Source: Bacteroidales bacterium UBA714 (GTDB lineage Bacteria; Bacteroidota; Bacteroidia; Bacteroidales; UBA932). From it: a DNA stretch of 10,932 bases. A program made the translations under genes and the position numbers. The stretch lies in NCBI GenBank assembly GCA_002298075.1, contig DBLW01000150.1, positions 1 through 10,932 on the forward strand. Direction: 5' to 3'. The notes beneath the pieces are model-generated. The model did not search any database. It was not told the DNA's origin and worked only from the letters and a program-made list of their open reading frames with translations. Shown here in pieces: positions 1 to 7,809 of this stretch (the first letter of the stretch is position 1; each line of letters begins with the position of its first letter).

Positions 1-2069
1 CTAATAATGGCTACAGCCGTTACAACTTCACTTTCCGAAACAACACAGCGTTCCTTAACGACAAGATGCATCTTGACGTAGGAGCGAGCTATATCCTCCA
101 GAAGGACCGCAACATGATCAACCAGGGTACATATAACAACCCTCTGGTCGGTGCATATCTGTTCCCGAGAGGTAACTATTGGGAAGAGTACAGTATGTTC
201 GAGCGTTACGATGCCGACAGGAAAATGTACACCCAATACTGGCCAATAGGTGATGCAGGTATGACAATGCAGAACCCATATTGGATTAACTACAGAAACG
301 TGCGTGAAAACAAGAAAGACCGCTTCATGCTCAATGCATCTCTTTCTTACGACATTTTGGATTGGTTGAATGTTGCCGGCCGTGTACGCATGGACCAGTC
401 TTTCAACACATATACTGAGAAATTCCACGCTACTACAGCGACACAGCTCACTGAAGGCTCGCTGAACGGTCTCTTCGGTATCGAGCAGTCGAAAGACCGT
501 CAGATATATGCGGACGCCCTTGTGAATATCAACAAGAGGTTCAACGATGACTGGACATTCCAGGCTAACCTCGGTGCATCTATTTCCGATATGTTCTACG
601 ATGTAATGAAAAACCGCGGTCCTATCGCTGACGGAAAAAGCACAGATGAGAAGGCGGGGCTTGCCAATGTGTTCAGCATACAGAACTTAAGCAACTCTCC
701 GAAGACGACAAGGCTTCAGGATGGATGGCGTGAGCAGGTCCAGTCCGTATTCGGTTCTGCCGAGGTGGGATTCAAGAGCACGTACTTCCTTACATTGACC
801 GCCCGCAACGACTGGCCTTCAATGCTTGCAGGTCCTCACTCGAACACAAAATCATTCTTCTATCCTTCAGTCGGCGCTTCGGTAGTGATTTCAGAAATTA
901 TTCCGAATATGCCTGCGAATCTCGAATATATCAAACTCCGTGGTTCCTGGGCTTCAGTCGGTACTTCTTTTGCGCGTTATATCGCCAATCCGAAGTATAG
1001 CTGGAACGGAAGCAGTCTGTCATGGAATATGAAAACCGATTATCCTATGTACGATTTGAAGCCAGAGCGTACAAATTCGTTCGAGGTCGGTCTTACCATG
1101 CGTTTCCTCAAGGATTTCAATTTGGATGTTACTTATTATCATACAAATACAAGGAATCAGACATTTGACCCTCAGATTTCGACAGGTTCAGGTTCTTCAA
1201 AGATTTATGTGCAGTCCGGTGATGTCATGAACCAGGGAGTCGAGTTCAATCTCGGTTTCAATCACACCTGGGGTATATTCTCTTGGAATACCAACTATAC
1301 TCTGTCAATGAATGAGAACAAGATAATCGCATTGGCAGACAATGTTTGGAATCCTGCTACCGGAGAATACTTCAGCGTTTCTCAGCTTGACATGAAAGGT
1401 CTTGGCCAGGCGCACTTTATCTTGAAAAAAGGCGGTACGCTCGGTGACCTTTATTCGCTCAGTGACTTCAAATATGATTCGAATGACAAGATAATGGTCG
1501 ATGTGAACGGTAAAGTGAACGTGGAGCCTATCAATTCGGAGAGTGATTATGTAAAGCTCGGAAGCGTGCTTCCGAAGGCAAATATGGCTTGGAGGAATGA
1601 TTTCAAGGTTGAGAACTTCACTTTCGGCTTCTTGATTACAGCCCGTCTCGGCGGCATCGTATATTCAAGCACACAGGCCTATCTCGACTACTACGGTGTC
1701 TCAGAGGCGTCTGCTGTTGCCCGCGACAATGGAGGTGTATGGATTAATGGTGGTGAAAACCTCATTTCTGCAAACAGCTGGTATTCAACAGTTGGCGGAA
1801 CAGGTTCCCTGCCTCAGGCATACACTTACTCCGCAACCAACGTCAGGTTGCAGGAAGCTTCTATCGGCTACACTTTCCCGCGTAAGATGTTGGGTGACGT
1901 CTGTGACCTTAACATTTCCCTTGTCGGCCGCAACTTGTGGATGATTTACAACAAGGCTCCGTTTGACCCGGAGGCTGTGGCGACCACCGGAAACTACTAC
2001 CAGGGAATAGACCACTTCATGATGCCTTCGCTCCGCAACTTCGGATTTAATGTAAGGATTACTTTCTAA
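1..2069 (+). CDS. SusC-like TonB-dependent outer-membrane transporter, C-terminal part (5' end outside window)
   Basis: This is the glycan importer of the operon: a TonB-dependent 22-strand beta-barrel that works with the SusD lid encoded next door. The reading frame is open from base 3 (first whole codon) through the TAA at 2067-2069, giving 688 residues. The first ATG at base 66 is internal, because coding sequence (NNGYSRYNFTFRNN) runs straight through it. SusC proteins usually have about 1000-1100 residues, so the signal peptide, CarboxypepD_reg-like domain and plug lie to the left of the window. Family signs include LKPERTNSFEVG followed by a DVTYYHT strand, SGDVMNQGVEFNLGF, GTLGDLYSL, and a C-terminus in FGFNVRITF with the terminal Phe typical of barrel proteins recognised by the BAM machinery. 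The susD-like gene starts 11 bp after the stop. Family assignment is firm; substrate is inferred from neighbours only. Confidence 0.95.
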   Translation, partial: NNGYSRYNFTFRNNTAFLNDKMHLDVGASYILQKDRNMINQGTYNNPLVGAYLFPRGNYWEEYSMFERYDADRKMYTQYWPIGDAGMTMQNPYWINYRNVRENKKDRFMLNASLSYDILDWLNVAGRVRMDQSFNTYTEKFHATTATQLTEGSLNGLFGIEQSKDRQIYADALVNINKRFNDDWTFQANLGASISDMFYDVMKNRGPIADGKSTDEKAGLANVFSIQNLSNSPKTTRLQDGWREQVQSVFGSAEVGFKSTYFLTLTARNDWPSMLAGPHSNTKSFFYPSVGASVVISEIIPNMPANLEYIKLRGSWASVGTSFARYIANPKYSWNGSSLSWNMKTDYPMYDLKPERTNSFEVGLTMRFLKDFNLDVTYYHTNTRNQTFDPQISTGSGSSKIYVQSGDVMNQGVEFNLGFNHTWGIFSWNTNYTLSMNENKIIALADNVWNPATGEYFSVSQLDMKGLGQAHFILKKGGTLGDLYSLSDFKYDSNDKIMVDVNGKVNVEPINSESDYVKLGSVLPKANMAWRNDFKVENFTFGFLITARLGGIVYSSTQAYLDYYGVSEASAVARDNGGVWINGGENLISANSWYSTVGGTGSLPQAYTYSATNVRLQEASIGYTFPRKMLGDVCDLNISLVGRNLWMIYNKAPFDPEAVATTGNYYQGIDHFMMPSLRNFGFNVRITF

Positions 2070-2080
2070 TTGGAACGGAT

Positions 2081-3697
2081 ATGAAAAACAGCATAATCAA
2101 AGCCGGGATTATATTGCTTGCACTTTCAACTGCAGCAGCTTGTACCGGTAATTATTTGAACATAAACACTCATCCATACGAAGTGGACAAAGATGAGATG
2201 ATGCAGGATGATTATATCATCGGAGCTACCCTGTCTGCGATTTGCGGAACAGTCGTATCGACTGACGTGAACACCGCACAGTTCACAGATTGCCTTCTCG
2301 GAGGTCCCATGGGAGGATATTACTCTTCTACCGGAAGCTGGGGAAAGACCATTGACAACTTCAATGCTACCGATGACTGGACAAGGGTATTCATGTCCAG
2401 TGACAGGGTCATTCCTACTCTTTTTACCAATCTTAAGGAGTTGCGTGAAATTACAGATGACCCTGTAATCCATAGTATGGCAATGGTGGTTAAGGTTGCT
2501 GCTATGCAAAGGGTAACGGATACCTATGGCCCTATACCTTACAGCAAAATTGGTGTAGATTTGGAATTGCTTGTACCATATGATTCACAGGAGCAGGTTT
2601 ATGACAAAATGTTTGAGGAACTGGATGCCGCCATTCTCGTTCTTGAGGACAATGCGTCTTTGACTTATTCAGCCAATGCCGACCCTGTATATAGGGGCAG
2701 TATCAGAAACTGGTGCAAATTGGCCAATTCTCTTAAGCTCCGTCTTGCCATGCGTATTGTATATACTGAGGGCGGAAAAGAGAAGGCCGCTCAGAAATTC
2801 AAAGAAGTAATGGAGCATCCTATAGGGGCCTTCACTTCGAATGCTGATAATGCGGCTCTCCAGGCTGTCGCATTCGGAGACAAGGGAAATCCCCTTTATA
2901 CGGCTGTAAAATATAACCAGATAGCAGGCTCGAATACAGGTGGAGATACCCATGCGGCAGCTGACATAACGTCATATATGACTGCGTACAATGATCCTCG
3001 TTGCGGGAAATATTTTATTGAGTCGGAGTTTGAAGGTAATGAGTTCAAATATACTGGAGCCCTTATCAGCGTGGTGAAACCGCCGCTGGGAACTGTCGGA
3101 AGGAAATATGCCGGTGTGAATATCGGATATAATGACCCTCTCCAGTGGATGAATGCGGCTGAGGTTGCTTTCCTTAAGGCGGAAGCTGTGGTTCTCGGAG
3201 TAATCAGCGGCAATGCCGAAGAGTATTACAACGAAGGTATCCGTCTTTCATTCGACCAGTATGGGGTAAGCTCGGCTTATGCCGCTTACATCAGCAATGA
3301 TAAAAAGACTCCTGTAACCTATGTCAATCCGGAGGGTGAAAGCCGTCCTGCAGCCTTGACTGAACTGGCTGTCAAATGGGACGATGCTGCCACTGCTGCC
3401 GAACAGCAGGAGCGTATTCTTATCCAGAAATGGATTGCGAACTTCAACCTCGGCAATGAGGCTTGGGCTGACCACCGCCGTACCGGATACCCTAAATTTT
3501 TCCCGGCTTCGGATGAAGGAAACATGAGTGGAGGTATTGTGGATAACGAATTCGGAGCGCGCCGTATGCCTTATCCTCAGGATGAGCGTACCAGCAATGC
3601 CGCCAATTATTCCTATGCTGTTGCAAATCTTCTCGGCGGAAGAGACAATATGGCTACAAGATTATGGTGGGATTGCAATCCTGCGGTGAATAAATGA
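2081..3697 (+). CDS. SusD-like outer-membrane glycan-binding lipoprotein (SusD-like_2 type)
   Basis: This 538-residue protein is the surface lid that binds glycan and delivers it to the SusC barrel. An N-terminal hydrophobic stretch ends in the lipobox STAAAC with lipidated Cys21. The mature start TGNYLNINTHPYEVDKDEM, the following LLGGPMGGYY, and the helix-rich DDWTRVFMSSDRVIPTLF region are typical of the SusD-like_2 group (PF12771). Later segments such as WMNAAEVAFLKAEAV and the C-terminal NLGNEAWADHRRTGYPKF are also characteristic of SusD proteins (TPR-type helices and the C-terminal region). Length fits the family. It sits 11 bp after susC and 17 bp before the next gene, so it is almost certainly co-transcribed. 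There is no acidic lipoprotein export signal directly after Cys21, but surface exposure is expected from its SusC partner. Ligand is inferred, not visible. Confidence 0.95.
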   Translation: MKNSIIKAGIILLALSTAAACTGNYLNINTHPYEVDKDEMMQDDYIIGATLSAICGTVVSTDVNTAQFTDCLLGGPMGGYYSSTGSWGKTIDNFNATDDWTRVFMSSDRVIPTLFTNLKELREITDDPVIHSMAMVVKVAAMQRVTDTYGPIPYSKIGVDLELLVPYDSQEQVYDKMFEELDAAILVLEDNASLTYSANADPVYRGSIRNWCKLANSLKLRLAMRIVYTEGGKEKAAQKFKEVMEHPIGAFTSNADNAALQAVAFGDKGNPLYTAVKYNQIAGSNTGGDTHAAADITSYMTAYNDPRCGKYFIESEFEGNEFKYTGALISVVKPPLGTVGRKYAGVNIGYNDPLQWMNAAEVAFLKAEAVVLGVISGNAEEYYNEGIRLSFDQYGVSSAYAAYISNDKKTPVTYVNPEGESRPAALTELAVKWDDAATAAEQQERILIQKWIANFNLGNEAWADHRRTGYPKFFPASDEGNMSGGIVDNEFGARRMPYPQDERTSNAANYSYAVANLLGGRDNMATRLWWDCNPAVNK

Positions 3698-3714
3698 TTA
3701 ATCTGTAAGATAGT

Positions 3715-4761
3715 ATGAAAAAAATATTTATAGTCTTTGTTACATCCGTCTTTGCCTTGGCTTCCTGCAGCGATTGGACAAAGCCTGAGGCGCTGGATTA
3801 TACTCACAAGACTTTTGAAGACTCAGATCCTTCCGGGTATGCTGCCTATCTGGAATCTGTCAGGAACTATAAGAACACAGACCATAAGGTGGTGATTCTG
3901 AATATGAAAGGCACCGATGCTTATCCTGTATCCCAGTCCCAGGTCCTTATGGCGATGCCGGACAGTGCGGACTTCATCTGTGTGAACAATTTGGAGAATC
4001 TCCATCCTGAGTTTGTAAAACAGATTCCGCTGGTCAAGGAGAAAAAAGGTACTTCCGTTTTATCTGCCGCTGACTTTTCAGTTGCGTATGCCGATTATAT
4101 CGACCATAAAATCTTGCTTGCGGACAATGGAAAGCCTGCACCTGCTATAGATGAGTGCAAGGCATATTTCAAGACGCATGCCCAGAAGCAACTTGAATAT
4201 TGTGGACAGTACTCATTCGAAGGAGTGATTGTCTCTTTCACAGGAACTCTTATCAATGACGAGGATAAAGCAGGCATGTCCGGCTTTATGGAGGCTGTAT
4301 CAGAGTGGAGGGCTGCGCATAAGGATAAGCTTTTCATGATGCGTGGCAATCTCAATCTGCTTGAAGACAAATCGATTTTAGCCGATGCGAAATACCTCAT
4401 ATTGGTGATGGGCGGGGACAAAGGAGTAACTGCCTTGAGGTCAAAAATCAGAAGCGTTCTTTCAAGAATAGACCAGAAAGACAGGATTGTTTTCGAAACG
4501 GTAACTCCAAGTGTTGCTGAGCCGAATCCGGGCGGAGAGACTGTGTATGACGGTGCGGAAGACATTATAAAACTCGGAGACTATGTGTCCGGCGGAGCGA
4601 CCTACAAGACATTGGGACTGGCTGTGTCTAATGCAAATGACGACTATTTCAATGACAGCTATTTCTTGGCTGATGACATCAAGAAAGAACGTCCGGTGTT
4701 TTATGGAAGTTTTGTAAATATTCGCAGAGGTATCAATTATCTGGCTGCCAATGCAAAATAA
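3715..4761 (+). CDS. GH18-like lipoprotein with degenerate catalytic motif, probable surface glycan-binding protein
   Basis: This 348-residue lipoprotein has lipobox ALASC (Cys18), followed by SDWTKPE. The body reads like a GH18 TIM barrel of the BT1044-like group (PF16141): a beta strand HKVVILNMKG near residue 60, then the strand that should carry the catalytic motif. There the sequence is FEGVIVSFTG (168-177). Against the family pattern DGxDxDxE, the first Asp is Glu169, the Asp two places before the acid is Ser174, and the catalytic acid Glu is Thr176. The protein should therefore not hydrolyse glycan by the GH18 substrate-assisted mechanism. Known N-glycan loci of Bacteroides carry such pseudo-GH18 proteins as surface glycan-binding proteins, which is the inferred role here. 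It lies 17 bp after the susD-like gene and 6 bp before the next. No frameshift is seen; the loss looks like divergence under selection, not gene decay. Confidence 0.85.
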   Translation: MKKIFIVFVTSVFALASCSDWTKPEALDYTHKTFEDSDPSGYAAYLESVRNYKNTDHKVVILNMKGTDAYPVSQSQVLMAMPDSADFICVNNLENLHPEFVKQIPLVKEKKGTSVLSAADFSVAYADYIDHKILLADNGKPAPAIDECKAYFKTHAQKQLEYCGQYSFEGVIVSFTGTLINDEDKAGMSGFMEAVSEWRAAHKDKLFMMRGNLNLLEDKSILADAKYLILVMGGDKGVTALRSKIRSVLSRIDQKDRIVFETVTPSVAEPNPGGETVYDGAEDIIKLGDYVSGGATYKTLGLAVSNANDDYFNDSYFLADDIKKERPVFYGSFVNIRRGINYLAANAK

Positions 4762-4767
4762 TATTAA

Positions 4768-6036
4768 ATGAATATGAAAAATAGGATTTCAATAGCATTG
4801 CTTTCACTTCTTTCTCTTGCCGCATGTAATGATGATGAGAACTTTGAAAACAAGGTTTACATCGATTGCGACATAAGGAACGAAGTCAGGGTTGCAGTAG
4901 ATGAGCATGTCAAGAATATGAATTTCACATTCAAGGTTTGCGTTGCCCGTCCTGTGACCAAGGATTTGGATGTCAGTTTCGCTGTCGCTCCGGAAATGTT
5001 GGCGACATACAAGGAAATGTATGGAGATGATACGGTGCTGCTGCTTCCGGAAGCGCACTACAGTCTTGACGGAGTATCTGCTGAGATACAGCAGGGGAGA
5101 GTTGAGAGTAAAGACATTGTGGTTCCGTTCAAAAATCTTGACGAGGGCCAGGGATTGGATTACACAAAGAAATATGTGCTTCCTGTGAACATAAGCTCTG
5201 ATGGAGTGGATGTCCTGTCAAGTGTAAAGACTGTTTATTTTGTGATAATGAAGGCTGCTTTGGTCAATGTGGCTGCGGATATGTATGAAAATCGTGCATG
5301 GCCTGTATGGGACAACTTTACGGAGGTGCAGGATATGGAGCATTTCACAATGGAAGCCCTGATTAATCCGCGCGGATTCACCAATAAGAGCTATATCAAT
5401 ACCATAATGGGAATCGAGGACGATTTCCTTATCCGTGTGGGTGATGCCGGTCTCGCGACAAACCAGATTCAGATTGCATTTGCTTGTCAGGATGCGGACA
5501 AAAAGACTTACAGGAATCATTTCACAGATCCGACCATGCAGCTGAAGGCTGACAACTGGTATCATATCGCCCTTACATTTGACGGAGGTGAAGATAAGGC
5601 CGACGGAGCCGATATCAAGTTCTATATCAACGGTAAATTGAAGATACAAGGCAAATCAACCGCTACCGATGCTGACGGCAATGTCATGGTTAAGAATAAG
5701 GTCAACTTCATGGTCGAGCATTCCGAGGAAGACAACAACAAACCGCGTTGTTTCTGGCTTGGCTATTCTTATGACAAAGACAGAAGTTTCAACGGATTGA
5801 TGGCTGAAGTCCGTATGTGGAGCAGGGCGCTTTCTGAAGAGGAAATCAATGCCCCTTCGCACTTCTACAAACTGTATCCGGATGAGGAGACAGGGCTTTT
5901 TCCTGAAGACCTGGTCGCTTACTGGAAGTTTGATGACGCAAAAGGCAAGACAGTCAAGGACTGGTCCATTTACGGAAATGACTTGACTGGCAACCAGAAT
6001 TTTGTCTGGTATCCTGTAAGTCTTCCGATAGAATAA
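4768..6036 (+). CDS. DUF1735 + LamG lipoprotein, probable surface glycan-binding protein
   Basis: This 422-residue lipoprotein has lipobox SLAAC (Cys20) followed by the strongly acidic NDDEN, which fits the acidic export signal used for surface lipoproteins in Bacteroidetes. Residues about 25-165 form a DUF1735 (BT_3987-like N-terminal, PF08522) beta domain, with VRVAVDEHVKNMNFTFKV and later KYVLPVNISS. Residues about 190-400 form a concanavalin-like LamG/Laminin_G_3 domain: FTMEALINP, DNWYHIALTFDGG, IKFYINGKLKIQG, LMAEVRMWSRALSEEEI and LVAYWKFDD are its standard strands. No catalytic residues are seen. Location and architecture suggest that it holds glycan at the surface alongside the SusD and GH18 proteins. 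Two starts are possible (ATG AAT ATG, at 4768 and 4774); the first is taken, and the choice does not affect the signal peptide. The LamG half is clearly related to that of the 7810-9477 protein. Confidence 0.88.
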   Translation: MNMKNRISIALLSLLSLAACNDDENFENKVYIDCDIRNEVRVAVDEHVKNMNFTFKVCVARPVTKDLDVSFAVAPEMLATYKEMYGDDTVLLLPEAHYSLDGVSAEIQQGRVESKDIVVPFKNLDEGQGLDYTKKYVLPVNISSDGVDVLSSVKTVYFVIMKAALVNVAADMYENRAWPVWDNFTEVQDMEHFTMEALINPRGFTNKSYINTIMGIEDDFLIRVGDAGLATNQIQIAFACQDADKKTYRNHFTDPTMQLKADNWYHIALTFDGGEDKADGADIKFYINGKLKIQGKSTATDADGNVMVKNKVNFMVEHSEEDNNKPRCFWLGYSYDKDRSFNGLMAEVRMWSRALSEEEINAPSHFYKLYPDEETGLFPEDLVAYWKFDDAKGKTVKDWSIYGNDLTGNQNFVWYPVSLPIE

Positions 6037-6075
6037 AATGCATTTAATATCATAATAACCAACTCATTTTTTTTC

Positions 6076-7782
6076 ATGAAAAATCTAAAACAATTGGCAG
6101 GAATATTCCTGTGCTGTGCTTTTGGTATGACCTCATGCCAGGAGCCTACCGAGACTGACAGCTTGTCTGTCTCTCCTTCTGCACCGGTTGTCTTTGCGGC
6201 AAGCGGTAACTCTGATGTGACCCTCACGGTCACTACTGACGCCGGCGATTGGGCATATACCGCTCCTGAGTGGATTTCCGCAACTCGCAACGGTGATGTC
6301 CTCGTTGTCAACACAAAAACCGACAACACTTCTGAGGACGCGCTTGTAGGCCGTATCTCATTCACTGCAGGCTCCGCAAAAGCTGTGAATGTTTCAGTTA
6401 TGCAGGAAGGTGTCAACGGCGGCGGAGTTGTTGACCCGAATGCAGCCTCAGCTGTTCTTCTCGATGCTTCCGGCTCGAACGATGTAAAGGTTGAAATCGC
6501 AAAGGAGCTGACTGTCAGCGCAGAACTCAAGCTTACCCTTTCCAAGGCTTCTTCCGAGGCTGTGGAGATAAGGGTTTCTGTAGATGAAAGCTACATCCCT
6601 CAGTATGACTATGCTCACGGTACATCAAGCACTCTTCTTCCGGCTGAAATCTACACCCTTTCCGTAGGTGGTACCAAGCTTACTGTTGCAGCAGGTGAGA
6701 CTGAAGTTACCCTTCCTTTCACTTTCAATGGTGGGGCGCTTCCTTACAACACCCAGTACCTCCTTCCTTTGAAAGCGGAGGTCGTTTCAGGTGATGCAGT
6801 TTTCGCAAAGAACTCTGATGCCCGTCTGAACTATGCCGTAAAGAGAAAGAGCCCTCGTACATGCAAGCAGCTCTGCGTTATGGAGTTCAACGATACCAAC
6901 CCTCTTAACGTCCTTACTTACAAACTTGAAGACGGCTCATACTTCTTCGATGCCCTTGTTCTTTTCTCAGGTAATATCGGATGGTATCCGGAAGAGAATC
7001 GCGTGGCATTCAACAAGAGGTACGGTGAGACTTCTATCAATGCCAATACTGCAGCTCTTATAAGCGAGCCTGAGAAATATCTCAAGCCTATCCACGATGC
7101 AGGTATCAAGGTGTACATGGGCCTTATGCCGCACCACACTTATGCAGGTCTTACCAACATCTCCAACTGGGGTTGCGAGCAGTTTGCAATAGAAATGGCA
7201 GAGATTGCAAAGGATTGTTATCTCGACGGTTTCTTCCTTGACGAAGAGTACACAGGTAGCCATGGAGGTATGATGGGCAGCGAGTGGGTTAGGAAATCTG
7301 CAGACAATACCTACGGCGACGGTATATCTTTTATGGCTTACCAGTTGTGGAAACAGGCTTCTGCAGTCTGCGATTGGCCTATAGATGTGTCTTACTTCCA
7401 GTATGGCATCAACTTCGGCCCTGTTAAAGACCCTGAAGACAATTCTGAGCACAACGTTTCGGAATTCTGTAATTGCGTAATGGCAAACTATGGCGGTTCA
7501 GGTCGCCCACAGGACGACCAGACTTTGGCTGATTGCTGCGGTGTAAGTATCGAGTGTGCCCGTGGCTATAGCTCAAGCGCTTCTCAGATTAAAGACAGGA
7601 TGGATCAAGGTTATGGCTGGGGTGCCGCATGGTTCGCATGGGACCCTACCACCACAAGAGCTCTCAAGTCTCTTATTTCCGAGACTGCTGAACTTTGCTA
7701 TGAAAGCAAACTCGTTGAACCTACTGTTTACTACAAAAAGATAGGTCCCGGCCAGTATGACGATACTCCATACGAATACTAA
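6076..7782 (+). CDS. BACON-DUF1735-GH18 lipoprotein, probable endo-beta-N-acetylglucosaminidase
   Basis: This 568-residue protein is the likely enzyme of the locus, expected to cut between the two core GlcNAc residues of N-glycans at the cell surface. Lipobox GMTSC gives lipidated Cys21, followed by QEPTETD. Domains: BACON at about 29-112, DUF1735 at about 121-258, GH18 TIM barrel at about 263-545. The catalytic strand is LDGFFLDEEY (383-392), keeping Asp384, Asp389 (oxazoline stabiliser) and Glu391 (general acid), equivalent to Asp130/Glu132 of Endo H. The second Asp of DGxDxDxE is Phe387; to my recollection the BT3987 enzyme has Phe there too. Other barrel strands are FFDALVLFSGNIGW, KVYMGLMPHH (345-354) and YGWGAAWFAWDP. 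Endo H-type enzymes usually have LGNH where this one has LMPHH, so specificity may differ. The GH18 part holds eleven cysteines. Upstream is a 39-bp gap ending in eight T's one base before the ATG, with no Shine-Dalgarno. Confidence 0.9.
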   Translation: MKNLKQLAGIFLCCAFGMTSCQEPTETDSLSVSPSAPVVFAASGNSDVTLTVTTDAGDWAYTAPEWISATRNGDVLVVNTKTDNTSEDALVGRISFTAGSAKAVNVSVMQEGVNGGGVVDPNAASAVLLDASGSNDVKVEIAKELTVSAELKLTLSKASSEAVEIRVSVDESYIPQYDYAHGTSSTLLPAEIYTLSVGGTKLTVAAGETEVTLPFTFNGGALPYNTQYLLPLKAEVVSGDAVFAKNSDARLNYAVKRKSPRTCKQLCVMEFNDTNPLNVLTYKLEDGSYFFDALVLFSGNIGWYPEENRVAFNKRYGETSINANTAALISEPEKYLKPIHDAGIKVYMGLMPHHTYAGLTNISNWGCEQFAIEMAEIAKDCYLDGFFLDEEYTGSHGGMMGSEWVRKSADNTYGDGISFMAYQLWKQASAVCDWPIDVSYFQYGINFGPVKDPEDNSEHNVSEFCNCVMANYGGSGRPQDDQTLADCCGVSIECARGYSSSASQIKDRMDQGYGWGAAWFAWDPTTTRALKSLISETAELCYESKLVEPTVYYKKIGPGQYDDTPYEY

Positions 7783-7809
7783 TAGAACCATTTAATTATT
7801 AACTGCTAT

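Noticed and set aside
66..68. ATG at base 66 as the start of the SusC-like gene
   Set aside because: The same frame is open and reads as SusC barrel sequence from base 3, there is no signal peptide after this ATG, and the protein would lack its plug domain.
4095..4565. Minus-strand open frame of 156 codons
   Set aside because: It is fully inside the pseudo-GH18 gene on the other strand and has no domain signs.
5970..6545. Minus-strand open frame of 191 codons opposite the end of the LamG gene and the start of the GH18 gene
   Set aside because: It is antisense to two well-supported genes, spans their intergenic gap and shows low-complexity Ser/Thr/Ala composition with no recognisable domain or signal; a shadow of the plus-strand codons.
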